Assembly: GCF_007992455.1 (NCBI RefSeq)
Contig: NZ_BKAH01000007.1
Span: forward strand, 62,001 to 126,000
Source of the DNA: Microbacterium saccharophilum
GTDB taxonomy: Bacteria; Actinomycetota; Actinomycetes; Actinomycetales; Microbacteriaceae
Length of the DNA: 64,000 nucleotides
Reading direction: 5' to 3'
Shown here piece by piece: positions 8,069 through 16,451 of this stretch. Position numbers and translations under genes: made by a program. Every line of letters begins with the position of its first letter. Position 1 is the stretch's first letter. The notes beneath the pieces were generated by a model that ran no database searches, was not told the DNA's origin, and saw only the letters and a program-made list of their open reading frames with translations.

Positions 8069-8748
8069 CAGCAGAAGTCCCGGTAGACGCGGGCCGGAGC
8101 GGCGGGGTCGGCGTTGTCGACGATGGCCGAGGCGGCGCGCCGAGGATCGCCGTCACGCAGGTACAGCTCCATCCCCGCCCGGTAGCGCCGGTTCGCCTCG
8201 GCCGCCGGGTCGGGGTCGCTGCCGTCGCGTTCCGCCATGCGCGCGAAGCGCACGTCGACGGGGACGTCCAGCCACACCGACCAGTTCCAGATGCCGCGAA
8301 GCTCGGGGCGGTTCAGGAAGACACCGTCCACGATGAGGACGGCGTCGCGCGGCGCCGTCACCCACTCCGACGCGACGGGCTCGTCGCGGTCGACGTCGAA
8401 CACGGCGGTCTGGAACCCGGTGTCCGTCGTCGGCCCGCTGCGGAACGGATCGATCAGCACCCGCCGGAACGTCGCGTAGTCGTACGAGTCGAGGTAGTAC
8501 CCCTCCGGTGAGCTGCGTCCGCGCGCGTAGCGCTCCGCGCGGGGTCGGTGGAAGCCGTCGATCGACGCGCGGAGGACGGCGGACCCGTCTTCGCCGAACA
8601 CGGCGGCGAGGTTGTCGGCGAACGTCGTCTTGCCGGCACCGTCCTCGCCGTCCACGCCGACGATCACGCGGCCGCGCCGGTAATGCTGTCGCACCTCGTC
8701 GCGGAGCTCGCGCCACAGCGTGGAGGCGGGCGTGACGGGAAGTCGCAT
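8068..8748 (-). CDS. Uridine-kinase-like P-loop protein
   Basis: A 226-residue protein with a Walker A loop GEDGAGKTT at residues 34-42, then the sequence ASIDGFHRPRAER that resembles the substrate-binding region of uridine kinases and phosphoribulokinases (FDHP-like), and VLIVDGVFLNRP as the Walker B region. Members of this group phosphorylate nucleosides or related small molecules, but the true substrate is not shown by the sequence, so I give no symbol. A TAGGCT hexamer stands 6 nt before the ATG. The same spacer contains GGAGG, so it could serve either a leaderless or a very short-leader mRNA. Its stop overlaps the truB start, and it heads the truB-ribF operon. Confidence 0.8.
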   Translation of the reverse strand: MRLPVTPASTLWRELRDEVRQHYRRGRVIVGVDGEDGAGKTTFADNLAAVFGEDGSAVLRASIDGFHRPRAERYARGRSSPEGYYLDSYDYATFRRVLIDPFRSGPTTDTGFQTAVFDVDRDEPVASEWVTAPRDAVLIVDGVFLNRPELRGIWNWSVWLDVPVDVRFARMAERDGSDPDPAAEANRRYRAGMELYLRDGDPRRAASAIVDNADPAAPARVYRDFC

Positions 8749-8754
8749 GCCTCC

Positions 8755-8760
8755 AGCCTA
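8755..8760 (-). promoter_or_regulatory. -10 element of the kinase-truB-ribF operon
   Basis: The minus strand reads TAGGCT, then six bases (GGAGGC), then the ATG at 8748. It mirrors the TAGGCT in front of mutY on the other strand, giving a compact divergent promoter pair within 90 bp. Confidence 0.55.
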
Positions 8761-8826
8761 GGCGGCGGGACGCCGCCGTTCCGTGCCGCGGCGGTCACTC
8801 GCGGCATCCGCATGCCCCCGGTTGCG

Positions 8827-8832
8827 TAGGCT
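8827..8832 (+). promoter_or_regulatory. -10 element of leaderless mutY
   Basis: TAGGCT is followed by six bases (GGAGCG) and the GTG start of mutY, so the transcript should begin at the start codon. Confidence 0.6.
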
Positions 8833-8838
8833 GGAGCG

Positions 8839-9699
8839 GTGCCCGACCTCGCCCGCCCGCTCCTGGACTGGTACCGCGTCAACGCGCGGGATCTCCCCTG
8901 GCGGGCACCGGGGTTCGGGGCGTGGGGCGTGCTGGTGAGCGAGTTCATGCTGCAGCAGACGCCGGTGACGCGGGTCATCCCGCATCTGGAGGCCTGGCTC
9001 ACGCGGTGGCCCTCCCCCGCCGACCTCGCCGCCGCACCGCCCGCGGAGGCCGTGCGCCAGTGGGCGAACCTCGGCTACCCGCGCCGGGCGCTGTGGCTGC
9101 ACCGCGCCGCCGTCGAGATCCGCGACCGCCACGCCGGTGTCGTGCCGCGTGAGGTCGACGCGCTGCTGGCACTGTCGGGCATCGGCGACTACACGGCGCG
9201 GGCCGTCGCGACCTTCGCGTACGGCGACCGGCATCCCGTCGTCGACACCAACACGCGGCGCGTCCTGGCCCGCGCGGTGGACGGCCGGTCGCAGCCCGGC
9301 CCGCCGGCCAGGCGCGACCTCGCGGCGATGGCGGCGATCCTGCCGGACGACGACGGCGAGGCCGCGATCGTCAACGCCGCGACCATGGAGCTCGGCGCCG
9401 TCGTGTGCACGGCGCGGTCCCCGCGCTGCGAAGCCTGCCCGCTCGCGGAGGTCTGCGCGTGGCGGGCGGCGGGCTACCCCGACACCGGCGACGACCGGCG
9501 CCGTCAGGCGGCGTACGAGGGCAGCGACCGGCAGGCGCGCGGCGCCGTGCTGCGGGCCCTGCGCGGGACGCACGCCGTGCCCGTCGCGGACGTGCTGCCC
9601 GATTGGCCCGATCCCCTGCAACGGGATCGGGCGATCGACTCGCTCATCGCCGACGGGCTGGCGGAGGCCGCCGACGGCATGCTGCGACTGCCGGCCTGA
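8839..9699 (+). CDS. mutY: A/G-specific adenine DNA glycosylase MutY
   Basis: A 286-residue base-excision repair enzyme that removes adenine mispaired with 8-oxoguanine. The catalytic Glu35 lies in VSEFMLQQTPV. The helix-hairpin-helix LSGIGDYTA is near residues 111-119 and the catalytic Asp136 is in VVDTNTRRVLAR. The iron-sulfur ligands are Cys190, 197, 200 and 206 in the canonical C-x6-C-x2-C-x5-C spacing. The C-terminal tail is about 80 residues and shows no clear NUDIX-like 8-oxoG recognition domain, so it is shorter than the E. coli enzyme (about 350), a state frequent in actinobacteria. The GTG start is set by a -10 box exactly 6 nt upstream. Confidence 0.94.
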   Translation: MPDLARPLLDWYRVNARDLPWRAPGFGAWGVLVSEFMLQQTPVTRVIPHLEAWLTRWPSPADLAAAPPAEAVRQWANLGYPRRALWLHRAAVEIRDRHAGVVPREVDALLALSGIGDYTARAVATFAYGDRHPVVDTNTRRVLARAVDGRSQPGPPARRDLAAMAAILPDDDGEAAIVNAATMELGAVVCTARSPRCEACPLAEVCAWRAAGYPDTGDDRRRQAAYEGSDRQARGAVLRALRGTHAVPVADVLPDWPDPLQRDRAIDSLIADGLAEAADGMLRLPA

Positions 9700-9714
9700 G
9701 CCGGCTGTCGCGCC

Positions 9715-10158
9715 TCAGGCCTCGTCGGCCTCGTCGTCCAGCTCGCGCGGCTTCACGTACGGGTCGGCGTCGCCGGCGTACGTCGCGCCGGTCGCGAGAC
9801 CCTGCACGGCGGCGTCGCGCTCGCGCGCTTCGCGGAGCAGCTCGGCGATGTGCCCGGCGGTCTCCGGCAGCGCGTCGGGGATGAACTCCAGCGACGGGGT
9901 CAGGCGCACGTTGAGGTGCTTGCCGACCTCGCTGCGCAGCATCCCGGTCGCCGCCTTCAGCGCCTCCGCGGAGGAGGCGCGCTCCTCGTCGGAGCCGTAC
10001 ACGGTGTAGAACACCGACGCGTGCTGCAGGTCGCCCGTCACGCGGACGTCCGTGATCGTCACGAAGCCGAGGCGCGGGTCGCGCAGCCCCTTCTCGAGGC
10101 GCTCCGCGAGGATGACGCGGATGCGGTCGCCGAGGCGCGCTTGACGTTCACTGGCCAT
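9715..10158 (-). CDS. rbfA: 30S ribosome-binding factor A
   Basis: A 147-residue KH-like protein needed for 16S rRNA 5'-end maturation and cold adaptation. The N-terminus MASERQARLGDRIRVILAER, the segment DPRLGFVTITDVRVTGDLQHA and the helix-rich VGKHLNVRLTPSLEFIPD are classic family features. An acidic tail (ELDDEADEA) follows. It is the last gene of nusA-ylxR-infB-rbfA, separated from infB by a 56-bp gap that contains a strong hairpin. It is convergent with mutY, with only 15 bp between their stops. Confidence 0.95.
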   Translation of the reverse strand: MASERQARLGDRIRVILAERLEKGLRDPRLGFVTITDVRVTGDLQHASVFYTVYGSDEERASSAEALKAATGMLRSEVGKHLNVRLTPSLEFIPDALPETAGHIAELLREARERDAAVQGLATGATYAGDADPYVKPRELDDEADEA

Positions 10159-10175
10159 GAGTGTTCCCTTCGACG

Positions 10176-10205
10176 GCTGAGGGACGCCCGTGGGCGCCCC
10201 TCAGC
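10176..10205 (-). terminator. Intercistronic hairpin between infB and rbfA
   Basis: The two arms GCTGAGGGACGCCC and GGGCGCCCCTCAGC form a 14-bp stem with one mismatch and a minimal loop. There is no T-run after it on the minus strand, so it is more likely an attenuating or mRNA-stabilising hairpin than a full terminator; rbfA is still expected to be read from upstream. Confidence 0.4.
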
Positions 10206-10214
10206 GGTTGCGAC

Positions 10215-12980
10215 TCAGCCTCGCGGCTTCTCCACCATCTCGGTGGTCTCGATCTCGTCGCCCACCTGGATGTCGTTGTACTTGCCCAGGCCGATACCGG
10301 CTTCGTAGTCGGTGCGCACCTCGGTGACATCGTCCTTGAAGCGGCGCAGCGACTCGATGGCCAGGCCATCGGCGACCACGACGCCGTCGCGGATGATGCG
10401 CGCCTTGGCGTTTCGGGTGATCGTTCCGGAGCGGACGATGACACCGGCGATGTTGCCGAACTTCGAGGAGCGGAACACCTCGCGGATCTCGGCGACACCC
10501 GACTGCACCTCTTCGAACTCCGGCTTGAGCAGGCCCTTGAGCGACTGCTCGACGTCGTCGATCGCGTTGTAGATGACCGAGTAGAACCGGATGTCGACAC
10601 CCTCGCGGGCGGCGCGCTCCCGGGCCTTCGCGTCCGGACGGACGTTGAAGCCGATGACGATCGCGTTGTCGATCGTCGCGAGGTTGACGTCGGACTCCGT
10701 GACGGCACCCACACCGCGGTGGATGATCCGCAGCTGCACCGAGTCGTCGACCTCGATCTTGAGGAGCGACTCCTCCAGCGCCTCGACGGCACCGGACACG
10801 TCGCCCTTGATGATGAGGTTGAGCGACTCGACCTTGCCCTCTTCGAGCGCGCGGGTGAAGTCCTCGAGCGAGATGCGCTTGCGGGCCTTGGCCAGCTGCG
10901 CGTTGCGCTCGGCGGCTTCGCGCTTCTCCGCGATCTGGCGGGCGAGGCGGTCCTCCTCTGTGACGATGAACGTGTCACCGGCACGCGGGACGGAGTTCAG
11001 GCCCTGCACCTGCACGGGACGCGACGGGGCGGCCTCGAGGACCGGCTCGCCGTTCTCGTCCGCCATGGCGCGGACGCGGCCGTACGCGGTGCCCGCGACG
11101 ATCGCGTCGCCGACGCGGAGCGTTCCGGACTGGATGAGCACCGTGGCGACCGAACCGCGACCCTTGTCGAGCTTGGCTTCGATCGCGACACCGCGCGCCG
11201 CCTTGTTCGGGTTGGCCGTGAGGTCGAGCCCGGCGTCGGCGGTGAGCAGCACGGCATCCAGGAGGGCCTGGATGTTGAGGCCGTCGCGCGCCGACACGTC
11301 GACGAACATGACGTCCCCGCCGTACTCCTCGGCGACGAGGCCGTACTCGGTGAGCTGCTGGCGCACCTTGGCCGGGTTGGCGTCGGGCTTGTCGACCTTG
11401 TTGACCGCCACGACGATCGGCACGTTGGCCGCCTGGGCGTGGTTGAGCGCCTCCACCGTCTGCGGCATGATGCCGTCGTCGGCGGCGACCACGAGGATCG
11501 CGATGTCGGTCACCTGCGCACCACGGGCGCGCATGGCGGTGAACGCCTCGTGACCCGGGGTGTCGATGAAGGTGATCGCGCGCTCGATGCCGTCGTGCTC
11601 GGTCCACACCTGGTAGGCACCGATGTGCTGCGTGATGCCACCGGCCTCGCCGGCGACGACGTTCGCGTTGCGGATCGCGTCGAGGAGGCGCGTCTTACCG
11701 TGGTCGACGTGGCCCATGACGGTCACGACGGGCGGACGGATCTCGAGGTCTTCCTCGTTCTCGTCCTCGAGCTCCTGATCGAGGTCGAGACCGAAGCTCT
11801 CCAGGAGCTCCTTGTCCTCGTCTTCGGGAGAGACCATCTGGATCTTGTAGCCGAGCTCGGCGCCGAGCACCTCGAAGGTGGCCTCGTCCAGCGACTCCGT
11901 CGCCGTGGCCATCTCACCGAGGTTGAACAGGATCGTCACGAGCGTGCCGGGCTGCACCGTGTAGCCGGTCAGCGTCTCGATCTTGTCGGCGAAGTCCGAG
12001 ATCGACGCGCCACGGCGCATGCGGATGATCTCCCCGTTGCCGCGGGAGACGTTGACGCCGCCGACGACGGGGGCATCCCGCATCTCGAACTCTTGCCGCT
12101 TCGCCCGCCGCGACTTGCGCTGCTTGGACTTGCCGCCGCCCTTGCCGAAGGCGCCGGCCGTGCCGCCGCCGGGGCCGCGGCCACGACCGCCGCCACCACC
12201 GGGACGACCGGCGAAGCCGCCGCCTGCCGGTGCACCGGGACGCTGGAACCCGCCGGGAGCGCCACCGGGCCGGCCGGGGCCGCCGGGACGCTGCTGGAAG
12301 GGGGCGCCGGGACGACCGGCACCGCCGGGACGACCCGCACCGCCGGGACGCGGGGCCCCGGGACGCGGTGCACCCGGGCGCGGAGCCTGGGGACGCGGGA
12401 TGTTGCCGGGGCTCGGACGCTGGCCCATGCCCTGCGCGGACGCGAACGGGTTGTTACCCGGGCGCGGGCCGGCGGGCCGCTGGCCCATGCCCTGCGCCGA
12501 CGCGAACGGGTTGTTCCCGGGGCGCGCGCCACCGGGACGCGGGGGCTGCGGTGCGCCGGGCGTCGCGCCGGGCGCCGCCGGTGCGGGGGCGCCGGGGGTC
12601 GGTGCCTCGGCGGCGGCGGCGGGAGCCGGAGCTGCCGGGGCGGCCGGAGCCGCCGGTGCCGGGGCGGCCGGTGCAGCGGGTGCCGCAGCGGCGGGCGCGG
12701 GCGCGGCGGGCGCCGGGGCGGCCGGCGCCGGAGCGGCGGGACGGGCGGGACCGGGGCGGCCCGGGGTCGCGGGCTTGGCCGCGGCCTTCGGCGCCGCCGA
12801 TGCCGCGGGCGCCGCAGCGCCTTCAGCCTCGAGCGCAGCCCGAAGCTTGCGAGCCACGGGGGGCTCGATGGTGGATGAGGGGCTCTTGACGAATTCGCCG
12901 AGCTCCTTCAGCTTCGCGAGGGCGACTTTGCTGTCGACGCCGAGCTCGGAAGCGATCTCGTGCACGCGTGGTTTTGCCAC
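10215..12980 (-). CDS. infB: Translation initiation factor IF-2
   Basis: A 921-residue GTPase that brings initiator fMet-tRNA to the 30S subunit and drives subunit joining. An IF2-N module ([30 protein letters not shown]) is followed by about 300 residues of Pro/Ala/Gly-rich low complexity. The G domain begins near residue 416 with GHVDHGKT (about 421), DTPGHEAF and NKVDK, then the barrel and C-terminal domains. Within the linker a 20-residue unit ([16 protein letters not shown]) is present twice, encoded by a 60-bp direct repeat at about 12421-12540. The start has an AGGAG site. The linker length exceeds E. coli IF2 but is usual for high-GC actinobacteria. Confidence 0.97.
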   Translation of the reverse strand: MAKPRVHEIASELGVDSKVALAKLKELGEFVKSPSSTIEPPVARKLRAALEAEGAAAPAASAAPKAAAKPATPGRPGPARPAAPAPAAPAPAAPAPAAAAPAAPAAPAPAAPAAPAAPAPAAAAEAPTPGAPAPAAPGATPGAPQPPRPGGARPGNNPFASAQGMGQRPAGPRPGNNPFASAQGMGQRPSPGNIPRPQAPRPGAPRPGAPRPGGAGRPGGAGRPGAPFQQRPGGPGRPGGAPGGFQRPGAPAGGGFAGRPGGGGGRGRGPGGGTAGAFGKGGGKSKQRKSRRAKRQEFEMRDAPVVGGVNVSRGNGEIIRMRRGASISDFADKIETLTGYTVQPGTLVTILFNLGEMATATESLDEATFEVLGAELGYKIQMVSPEDEDKELLESFGLDLDQELEDENEEDLEIRPPVVTVMGHVDHGKTRLLDAIRNANVVAGEAGGITQHIGAYQVWTEHDGIERAITFIDTPGHEAFTAMRARGAQVTDIAILVVAADDGIMPQTVEALNHAQAANVPIVVAVNKVDKPDANPAKVRQQLTEYGLVAEEYGGDVMFVDVSARDGLNIQALLDAVLLTADAGLDLTANPNKAARGVAIEAKLDKGRGSVATVLIQSGTLRVGDAIVAGTAYGRVRAMADENGEPVLEAAPSRPVQVQGLNSVPRAGDTFIVTEEDRLARQIAEKREAAERNAQLAKARKRISLEDFTRALEEGKVESLNLIIKGDVSGAVEALEESLLKIEVDDSVQLRIIHRGVGAVTESDVNLATIDNAIVIGFNVRPDAKARERAAREGVDIRFYSVIYNAIDDVEQSLKGLLKPEFEEVQSGVAEIREVFRSSKFGNIAGVIVRSGTITRNAKARIIRDGVVVADGLAIESLRRFKDDVTEVRTDYEAGIGLGKYNDIQVGDEIETTEMVEKPRG
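12421..12540 (-). repeat. 60-bp tandem duplication inside infB linker
   Basis: Two 60-bp units beginning at 12421 and 12481 differ at a few third positions and near the unit ends. Both encode the [14 protein letters not shown] peptide. The duplication is in frame and confined to the disordered linker of IF-2. Confidence 0.8.
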
Positions 12981-13072
12981 AATTCTCCTGTCTGGGGCCT
13001 ACCCAGGACAGGGCAGACCGTTACTTGCGGACGGGTCTCATTTCGAGCCGTTCACTTTGTGTCCATAGCCGT

Positions 13073-13324
13073 TCAGCCGTTTCGCTGGTGGGTGTCTTGA
13101 AAGGTCTGCGTGTCCAGGTCACCGGACACACGCAATGCTCGTCCGAAGGCGCGGCGCCGGATGGCGGCGGTCACGCACTCGTCCGTGTCATGCACCCACG
13201 TCCCCCTCCCCGGAAGCACGGCTTTCTCGTCGGCGACGAGGATGCCGTCACGGGCCACGACTCTCAGGAGTGCGGATCGAGGGGCACGCGCGCGGCATCC
13301 CACGCACGTTCGAACAGGTTCCAT
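13073..13324 (-). CDS. YlxR family RNA-binding protein (DUF448)
   Basis: An 83-residue protein carrying the YlxR signature RTCVGCRARAPRSALLRVV near the N-terminus and GRGTWVHDTDECVTAAIRRRAFGRALR in the core. The family binds RNA or DNA, and its gene lies between nusA and infB in many Gram-positives. YlxR has been linked to control of RNase P and of metabolic genes, so ribosome assembly is not its only possible role. It lies 9 bp after nusA in the same transcript; a 92-bp gap with an AGGAG site leads to infB. Confidence 0.9.
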   Translation of the reverse strand: MEPVRTCVGCRARAPRSALLRVVARDGILVADEKAVLPGRGTWVHDTDECVTAAIRRRAFGRALRVSGDLDTQTFQDTHQRNG

Positions 13325-13333
13325 CCTACCCCG

Positions 13334-14323
13334 TCAGGCGTCTTCCAGGATGCTGTCCGGCTGGATGTCGATCTTTGCGCCCGTCAGCTTGGCCGCGAGG
13401 CGGGCATTCTGGCCCTCCTTGCCGATCGCGAGCGACAGCTGGTAGTCGGGCACGAGCGCGCGGACGGCCTTCGTTCCGGCGTCCAGGATGAAGCTGGAGG
13501 TGACCTTCGCCGGCGACAGGGCGTTGGCGACGAACTTCGCCAGCTCGCCGTCGTAGTCGACGATGTCGATCTTCTCGCCGCCGAGCTCCTCGGTGACGGC
13601 GCGGACGCGGCGGCCGAGCTCGCCGATGCAGGCGCCCTTGGCGTTGATCGACGGGTCGTTGGCGCGGACGGCGATCTTCGTGCGGTGACCGGCCTCGCGG
13701 GCGAGGGACACGATCTCGACGAGGCCGGACGCGATCTCGGGGACCTCGAGGGCGAAGAGCTTGCGGACGAGGCCCGGGTGCGTGCGGGACACGGCGATCT
13801 GCGGGCCCTTGGTGCCCTTGGACACCGAGGTCACGTAGACGCGCACCCGCGAGCCGTGGGTGTACTCCTCCCCCGCCACCTGCTCCTCGGGGGGCAGGAT
13901 CGCCTCGACGGTGCCGAGATCGACGTGGACCATGCGCGGGTTGGGGCCCTGCTGGATGACGCCGGCGACGATGTCGCCCTCCTTGCCGCGGAACTCGCCG
14001 AGGATCGCGTCGTCGGCGATGTCGCGGAGGCGCTGGCTGATGACCTGCTTCGCGGCGAACGCGGCGATGCGGCCGAAGTCGTCCGGGGTGCTCTCCTCCT
14101 CGCCGATGATCACGTCCTCCTCGTCGCGGAGGGGGATGAACACGGCGACGTGCCCGGTCTTGCGGTTGAGCTCGGCGCGGGCGCCTTCGGGGAGCTCGCC
14201 CGTGGGCGAGGTGTGCTTGGCGTAGGCCGTCAGGATGGCCTGCTCGATGATCCGCACGAGTTCGTCGAAGGGGATCTCCTTCTCCCGCTCGACGGTGCGC
14301 AGCAGTCCCAGATCGATGTCCAC
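13334..14323 (-). CDS. nusA: Transcription termination/antitermination factor NusA
   Basis: A 329-residue RNA polymerase-binding factor that modulates pausing, termination and rRNA antitermination. The N-terminal RNAP-binding domain (MDIDLGLLRTVEREKEIPFDELVRIIEQAI) is followed by S1 and two KH domains, including DPSINAKGACIGELGRRVRAVTEELGG-type segments. The acidic repeat domain of proteobacterial NusA is absent, as usual in actinobacteria. It heads the nusA-ylxR-infB-rbfA cluster. No rimP gene precedes it; the next gene upstream is a divergent transporter, so promoter signals should lie in the 155-bp gap. Confidence 0.96.
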   Translation of the reverse strand: MDIDLGLLRTVEREKEIPFDELVRIIEQAILTAYAKHTSPTGELPEGARAELNRKTGHVAVFIPLRDEEDVIIGEEESTPDDFGRIAAFAAKQVISQRLRDIADDAILGEFRGKEGDIVAGVIQQGPNPRMVHVDLGTVEAILPPEEQVAGEEYTHGSRVRVYVTSVSKGTKGPQIAVSRTHPGLVRKLFALEVPEIASGLVEIVSLAREAGHRTKIAVRANDPSINAKGACIGELGRRVRAVTEELGGEKIDIVDYDGELAKFVANALSPAKVTSSFILDAGTKAVRALVPDYQLSLAIGKEGQNARLAAKLTGAKIDIQPDSILEDA

Positions 14324-14466
14324 AGGTTTCTCCCTATTCAGCTCTCGCCGGGAACGTCACCGTCCCGGCATCCCCCCAACGTTACCGGATGCGGCTGTGC
14401 GCGGCATCGGGGACAGCCGCCGCCCGGACGCCCGCCCCGGGTTCTGCGGGGCGTTCGTCGGCGGGC

Positions 14467-14472
14467 CATACT
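14467..14472 (+). promoter_or_regulatory. -10-like element before the GPR1/FUN34/YaaH gene
   Basis: CATACT (TATAAT-like at four positions) stands exactly 6 nt before the ATG, with no Shine-Dalgarno sequence between. This is the same geometry as the leaderless genes elsewhere in the window. Confidence 0.45.
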
Positions 14473-14478
14473 GGGCTC

Positions 14479-15063
14479 ATGACTGGCCGAACTGCGGACC
14501 CCGGACTCATCGGCCTTCTCGGCTTCGTCATCGCGACGCTGACGGCGCAGCTCGAGCACCTCGGGGTGCAGAACGAGAGCCCGGTGTTCTGGATCGGCGC
14601 CGTCTTCGGCGGCGTCGTCCAGGTGACGGCGGGGATGCTGGCCTACTTCCAGGGCGATGATTTCCATTTCCTGGTCTACAACGCCTTCGGCTGGTACTGG
14701 ATCTGCATGCCCGGCTTCCTCCTCGGCGGCGAGCTCGGCTTCTTCGAGGTCGCCGGTCCCGCCCGCGGCGTGTTCTCGCTCATGTTCGCGATCCTCGCGC
14801 TCGGCTTCGCGTTCCCCGCCTCGATGCACAACTCCGTGCTCCCGGTGACGCTCCTCTGCGTGTCCGGCGGGCTCGGCCTGCAGGCGGCGGGCGCGTTCAC
14901 CGGCGTCGAGCTGCTCGGCACGGTCGGGGCGGTGCTGCTGCTGGCGGCGTCGGCCCTGGCCGCCTACCTGCTGGCGGAGAAGTTCGTGTGGCGCACGATG
15001 CGGCGCCGCGTCGTGCCGCTCGGCCGGCCGTGGATCGCGGGCGATCCGGACCGCGAGTCCTAG
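14479..15063 (+). CDS. GPR1/FUN34/YaaH (SatP-like) acetate transporter family protein
   Basis: A 194-residue membrane protein with six predicted helices. It opens with ADPGLIGLLGFVIATLTAQL, close to the NPA/P-x-GL entry motif of the family, continues with FGGVVQVTAGMLAYFQGDDFHFLVYNAFGWYW and ends in a basic tail. Family members (E. coli SatP) move acetate and succinate with protons. The family match is good, though the usual first-helix NPAPLG motif is changed to DPGLIG. A longer upstream reading frame exists, but the ATG chosen follows a -10 box by 6 nt. It is followed within 9 bp by a DUF1206 gene, suggesting one transcript. Confidence 0.75.
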   Translation: MTGRTADPGLIGLLGFVIATLTAQLEHLGVQNESPVFWIGAVFGGVVQVTAGMLAYFQGDDFHFLVYNAFGWYWICMPGFLLGGELGFFEVAGPARGVFSLMFAILALGFAFPASMHNSVLPVTLLCVSGGLGLQAAGAFTGVELLGTVGAVLLLAASALAAYLLAEKFVWRTMRRRVVPLGRPWIAGDPDRES

Positions 15064-15071
15064 GGGTGCCG

Positions 15072-15872
15072 GTGTCCGACGCCGCGAAGGACGCCGCGCG
15101 CGAGGCGACCACGAGCACCGTGTTCCGGGTGCTCGCCCGGTCGGGTTTCGCCGCCAACGGCGTGGTGCACATCCTCATCGGCGCGATCATCCTCGCCGTC
15201 GCGACCGGCACCCGCGCCGAGGCCGACCAAGTGGGCGCGTTCAAGGCGATCGCGACGGCGCCGCTCGGGTTCGTCGCGCTCTGGATGGTCGCGATCGCGC
15301 TGTGGGCGCTGGCGCTGTGGCACGTCGCGGAAGGCCTCCTGGCCCGGGGCGAGCGTCCCCGCAAGTGGGGCACCCGCGTCTCGGAGTGGGGTCAGGCGCT
15401 CGTGTTCGCGGGGCTGGGCGCCGTGGCCGCCGCCGTCGCGCTCGGGGCGCGCCCCAACGCGGAGGACACGGCGGAGGACGCCAGCCGCGGCGTGCTCGCG
15501 ATCCCCGGCGGCGTGTTCCTTCTCGGCGCCGTGGGTGCGGGGTTCGCCGTCGCGGGCGTCGTCTTCGTCGTGATGGGCGTGCGGCGCACCTTCCGGAACA
15601 AGGTCACGATCCCCCACGCCGGCCCGGGGCGGAGTCTCGCGGGCCTCGGCGCGGTCGGCTTCGTCGCGAAGGGCGTCGCGCTCGGCATCATCGGCATCCT
15701 CCTGCTCGTCGCCGCGGTGAAGGTCGACCCTGTTGCTGCGGGAGGTCTCGACGGCGCCGTCGACGGCCTGCTCGAGTTCACCTTCGGCCGCGCCCTGGCG
15801 GCCGTCGTCGGGGTGGGCCTCATCGCGTACGGGGTCTTCTGCATCTTCCGGGCCCGCTACGCGCGCCTCTGA
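15072..15872 (+). CDS. DUF1206 membrane protein
   Basis: A 266-residue protein with six hydrophobic helices in three similar pairs (about residues 18-72, 95-150 and 190-262). Each pair is preceded by an aromatic-small pattern such as RVLARSGFAANGVVHILIG or GLGAVGFVAKGVALGIIGI. This three-fold repeat is the DUF1206 architecture, whose function is unknown. The GTG at 15072 is chosen because AGGGG lies six bases upstream; a second GTG at 15066 is possible. It probably shares a transcript with the preceding transporter gene. Confidence 0.8.
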   Translation: MSDAAKDAAREATTSTVFRVLARSGFAANGVVHILIGAIILAVATGTRAEADQVGAFKAIATAPLGFVALWMVAIALWALALWHVAEGLLARGERPRKWGTRVSEWGQALVFAGLGAVAAAVALGARPNAEDTAEDASRGVLAIPGGVFLLGAVGAGFAVAGVVFVVMGVRRTFRNKVTIPHAGPGRSLAGLGAVGFVAKGVALGIIGILLLVAAVKVDPVAAGGLDGAVDGLLEFTFGRALAAVVGVGLIAYGVFCIFRARYARL

Positions 15873-15922
15873 CACGTGTCAACCCCCTGGCCGCGGCGGA
15901 GCACGGCGCGCAGGGTGGGGCC

Positions 15923-16423
15923 ATGACCGAAGTGACCGGCAAGGAAGCCCTCGAGCGCGTGAAGACGCTCGTCGAGGACATCGATTTCACGATGCTGACG
16001 ACGCAGGATGCGCAGAACCGGCTCGTCAGCCGGCCCATGAGCACCCGCGAGATGGACGACGCCGGCGACATCTGGTTCTTCACCGCGGAGGACACCCAGA
16101 AGGTCGACGACGTGCAGCGCGACCACGACGTGGGGCTGTCCTACTGCGACGCGAAGGGGATGCGGTACGTGTCCGTCGCCGGCCGGGCCTCCGTGGTCCA
16201 CGACCGCGCGAAGATGGAGGAGCTCTGGACCCCGTCCCTGGACATCTGGTTCCCGCACGGCCTGGAGACCCCGGGCATCGCGCTGCTGAAGGTCACTCCT
16301 CTGGACACCGAGTTCTGGGAGCCCGCCCACGGCAAGCTCGTCATGGCGGCGGGGATGCTGAAGGCCCTCGTGACCCGGGACACCCCCGATGACACGATGA
16401 ACCACGGCCGCATCGTCTGCTGA
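15923..16423 (+). CDS. Pyridoxamine 5'-phosphate oxidase-like general stress protein
   Basis: A 166-residue split-barrel flavin-binding protein of the general-stress (GSP26-like) subgroup. The line MLTTQDAQNRLVSRPMSTREMDDAGDIWFFT contains the RP-M pattern of the FMN-binding strand, and YVSVAGRASVVHDRAKMEELWTP with DIWFPHG is typical of the subgroup. Members bind FMN or F420, and enzymatic activity is rarely known, so a stress role is inferred from the family. The ATG has a GTGGGG site upstream. It is convergent with the LOG-family gene (28-bp gap). Confidence 0.82.
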   Translation: MTEVTGKEALERVKTLVEDIDFTMLTTQDAQNRLVSRPMSTREMDDAGDIWFFTAEDTQKVDDVQRDHDVGLSYCDAKGMRYVSVAGRASVVHDRAKMEELWTPSLDIWFPHGLETPGIALLKVTPLDTEFWEPAHGKLVMAAGMLKALVTRDTPDDTMNHGRIVC

Positions 16424-16451
16424 CGTCACGCGGCGTGCGCCGGCTTCGCCG

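Noticed and set aside
10161..12878. Long open frame of about 900 codons antisense to infB
   Set aside because: It is the mirror of the biased infB codons in high-GC DNA, rich in Arg, Gly, Asp and His with no domain; infB on the other strand is certain.
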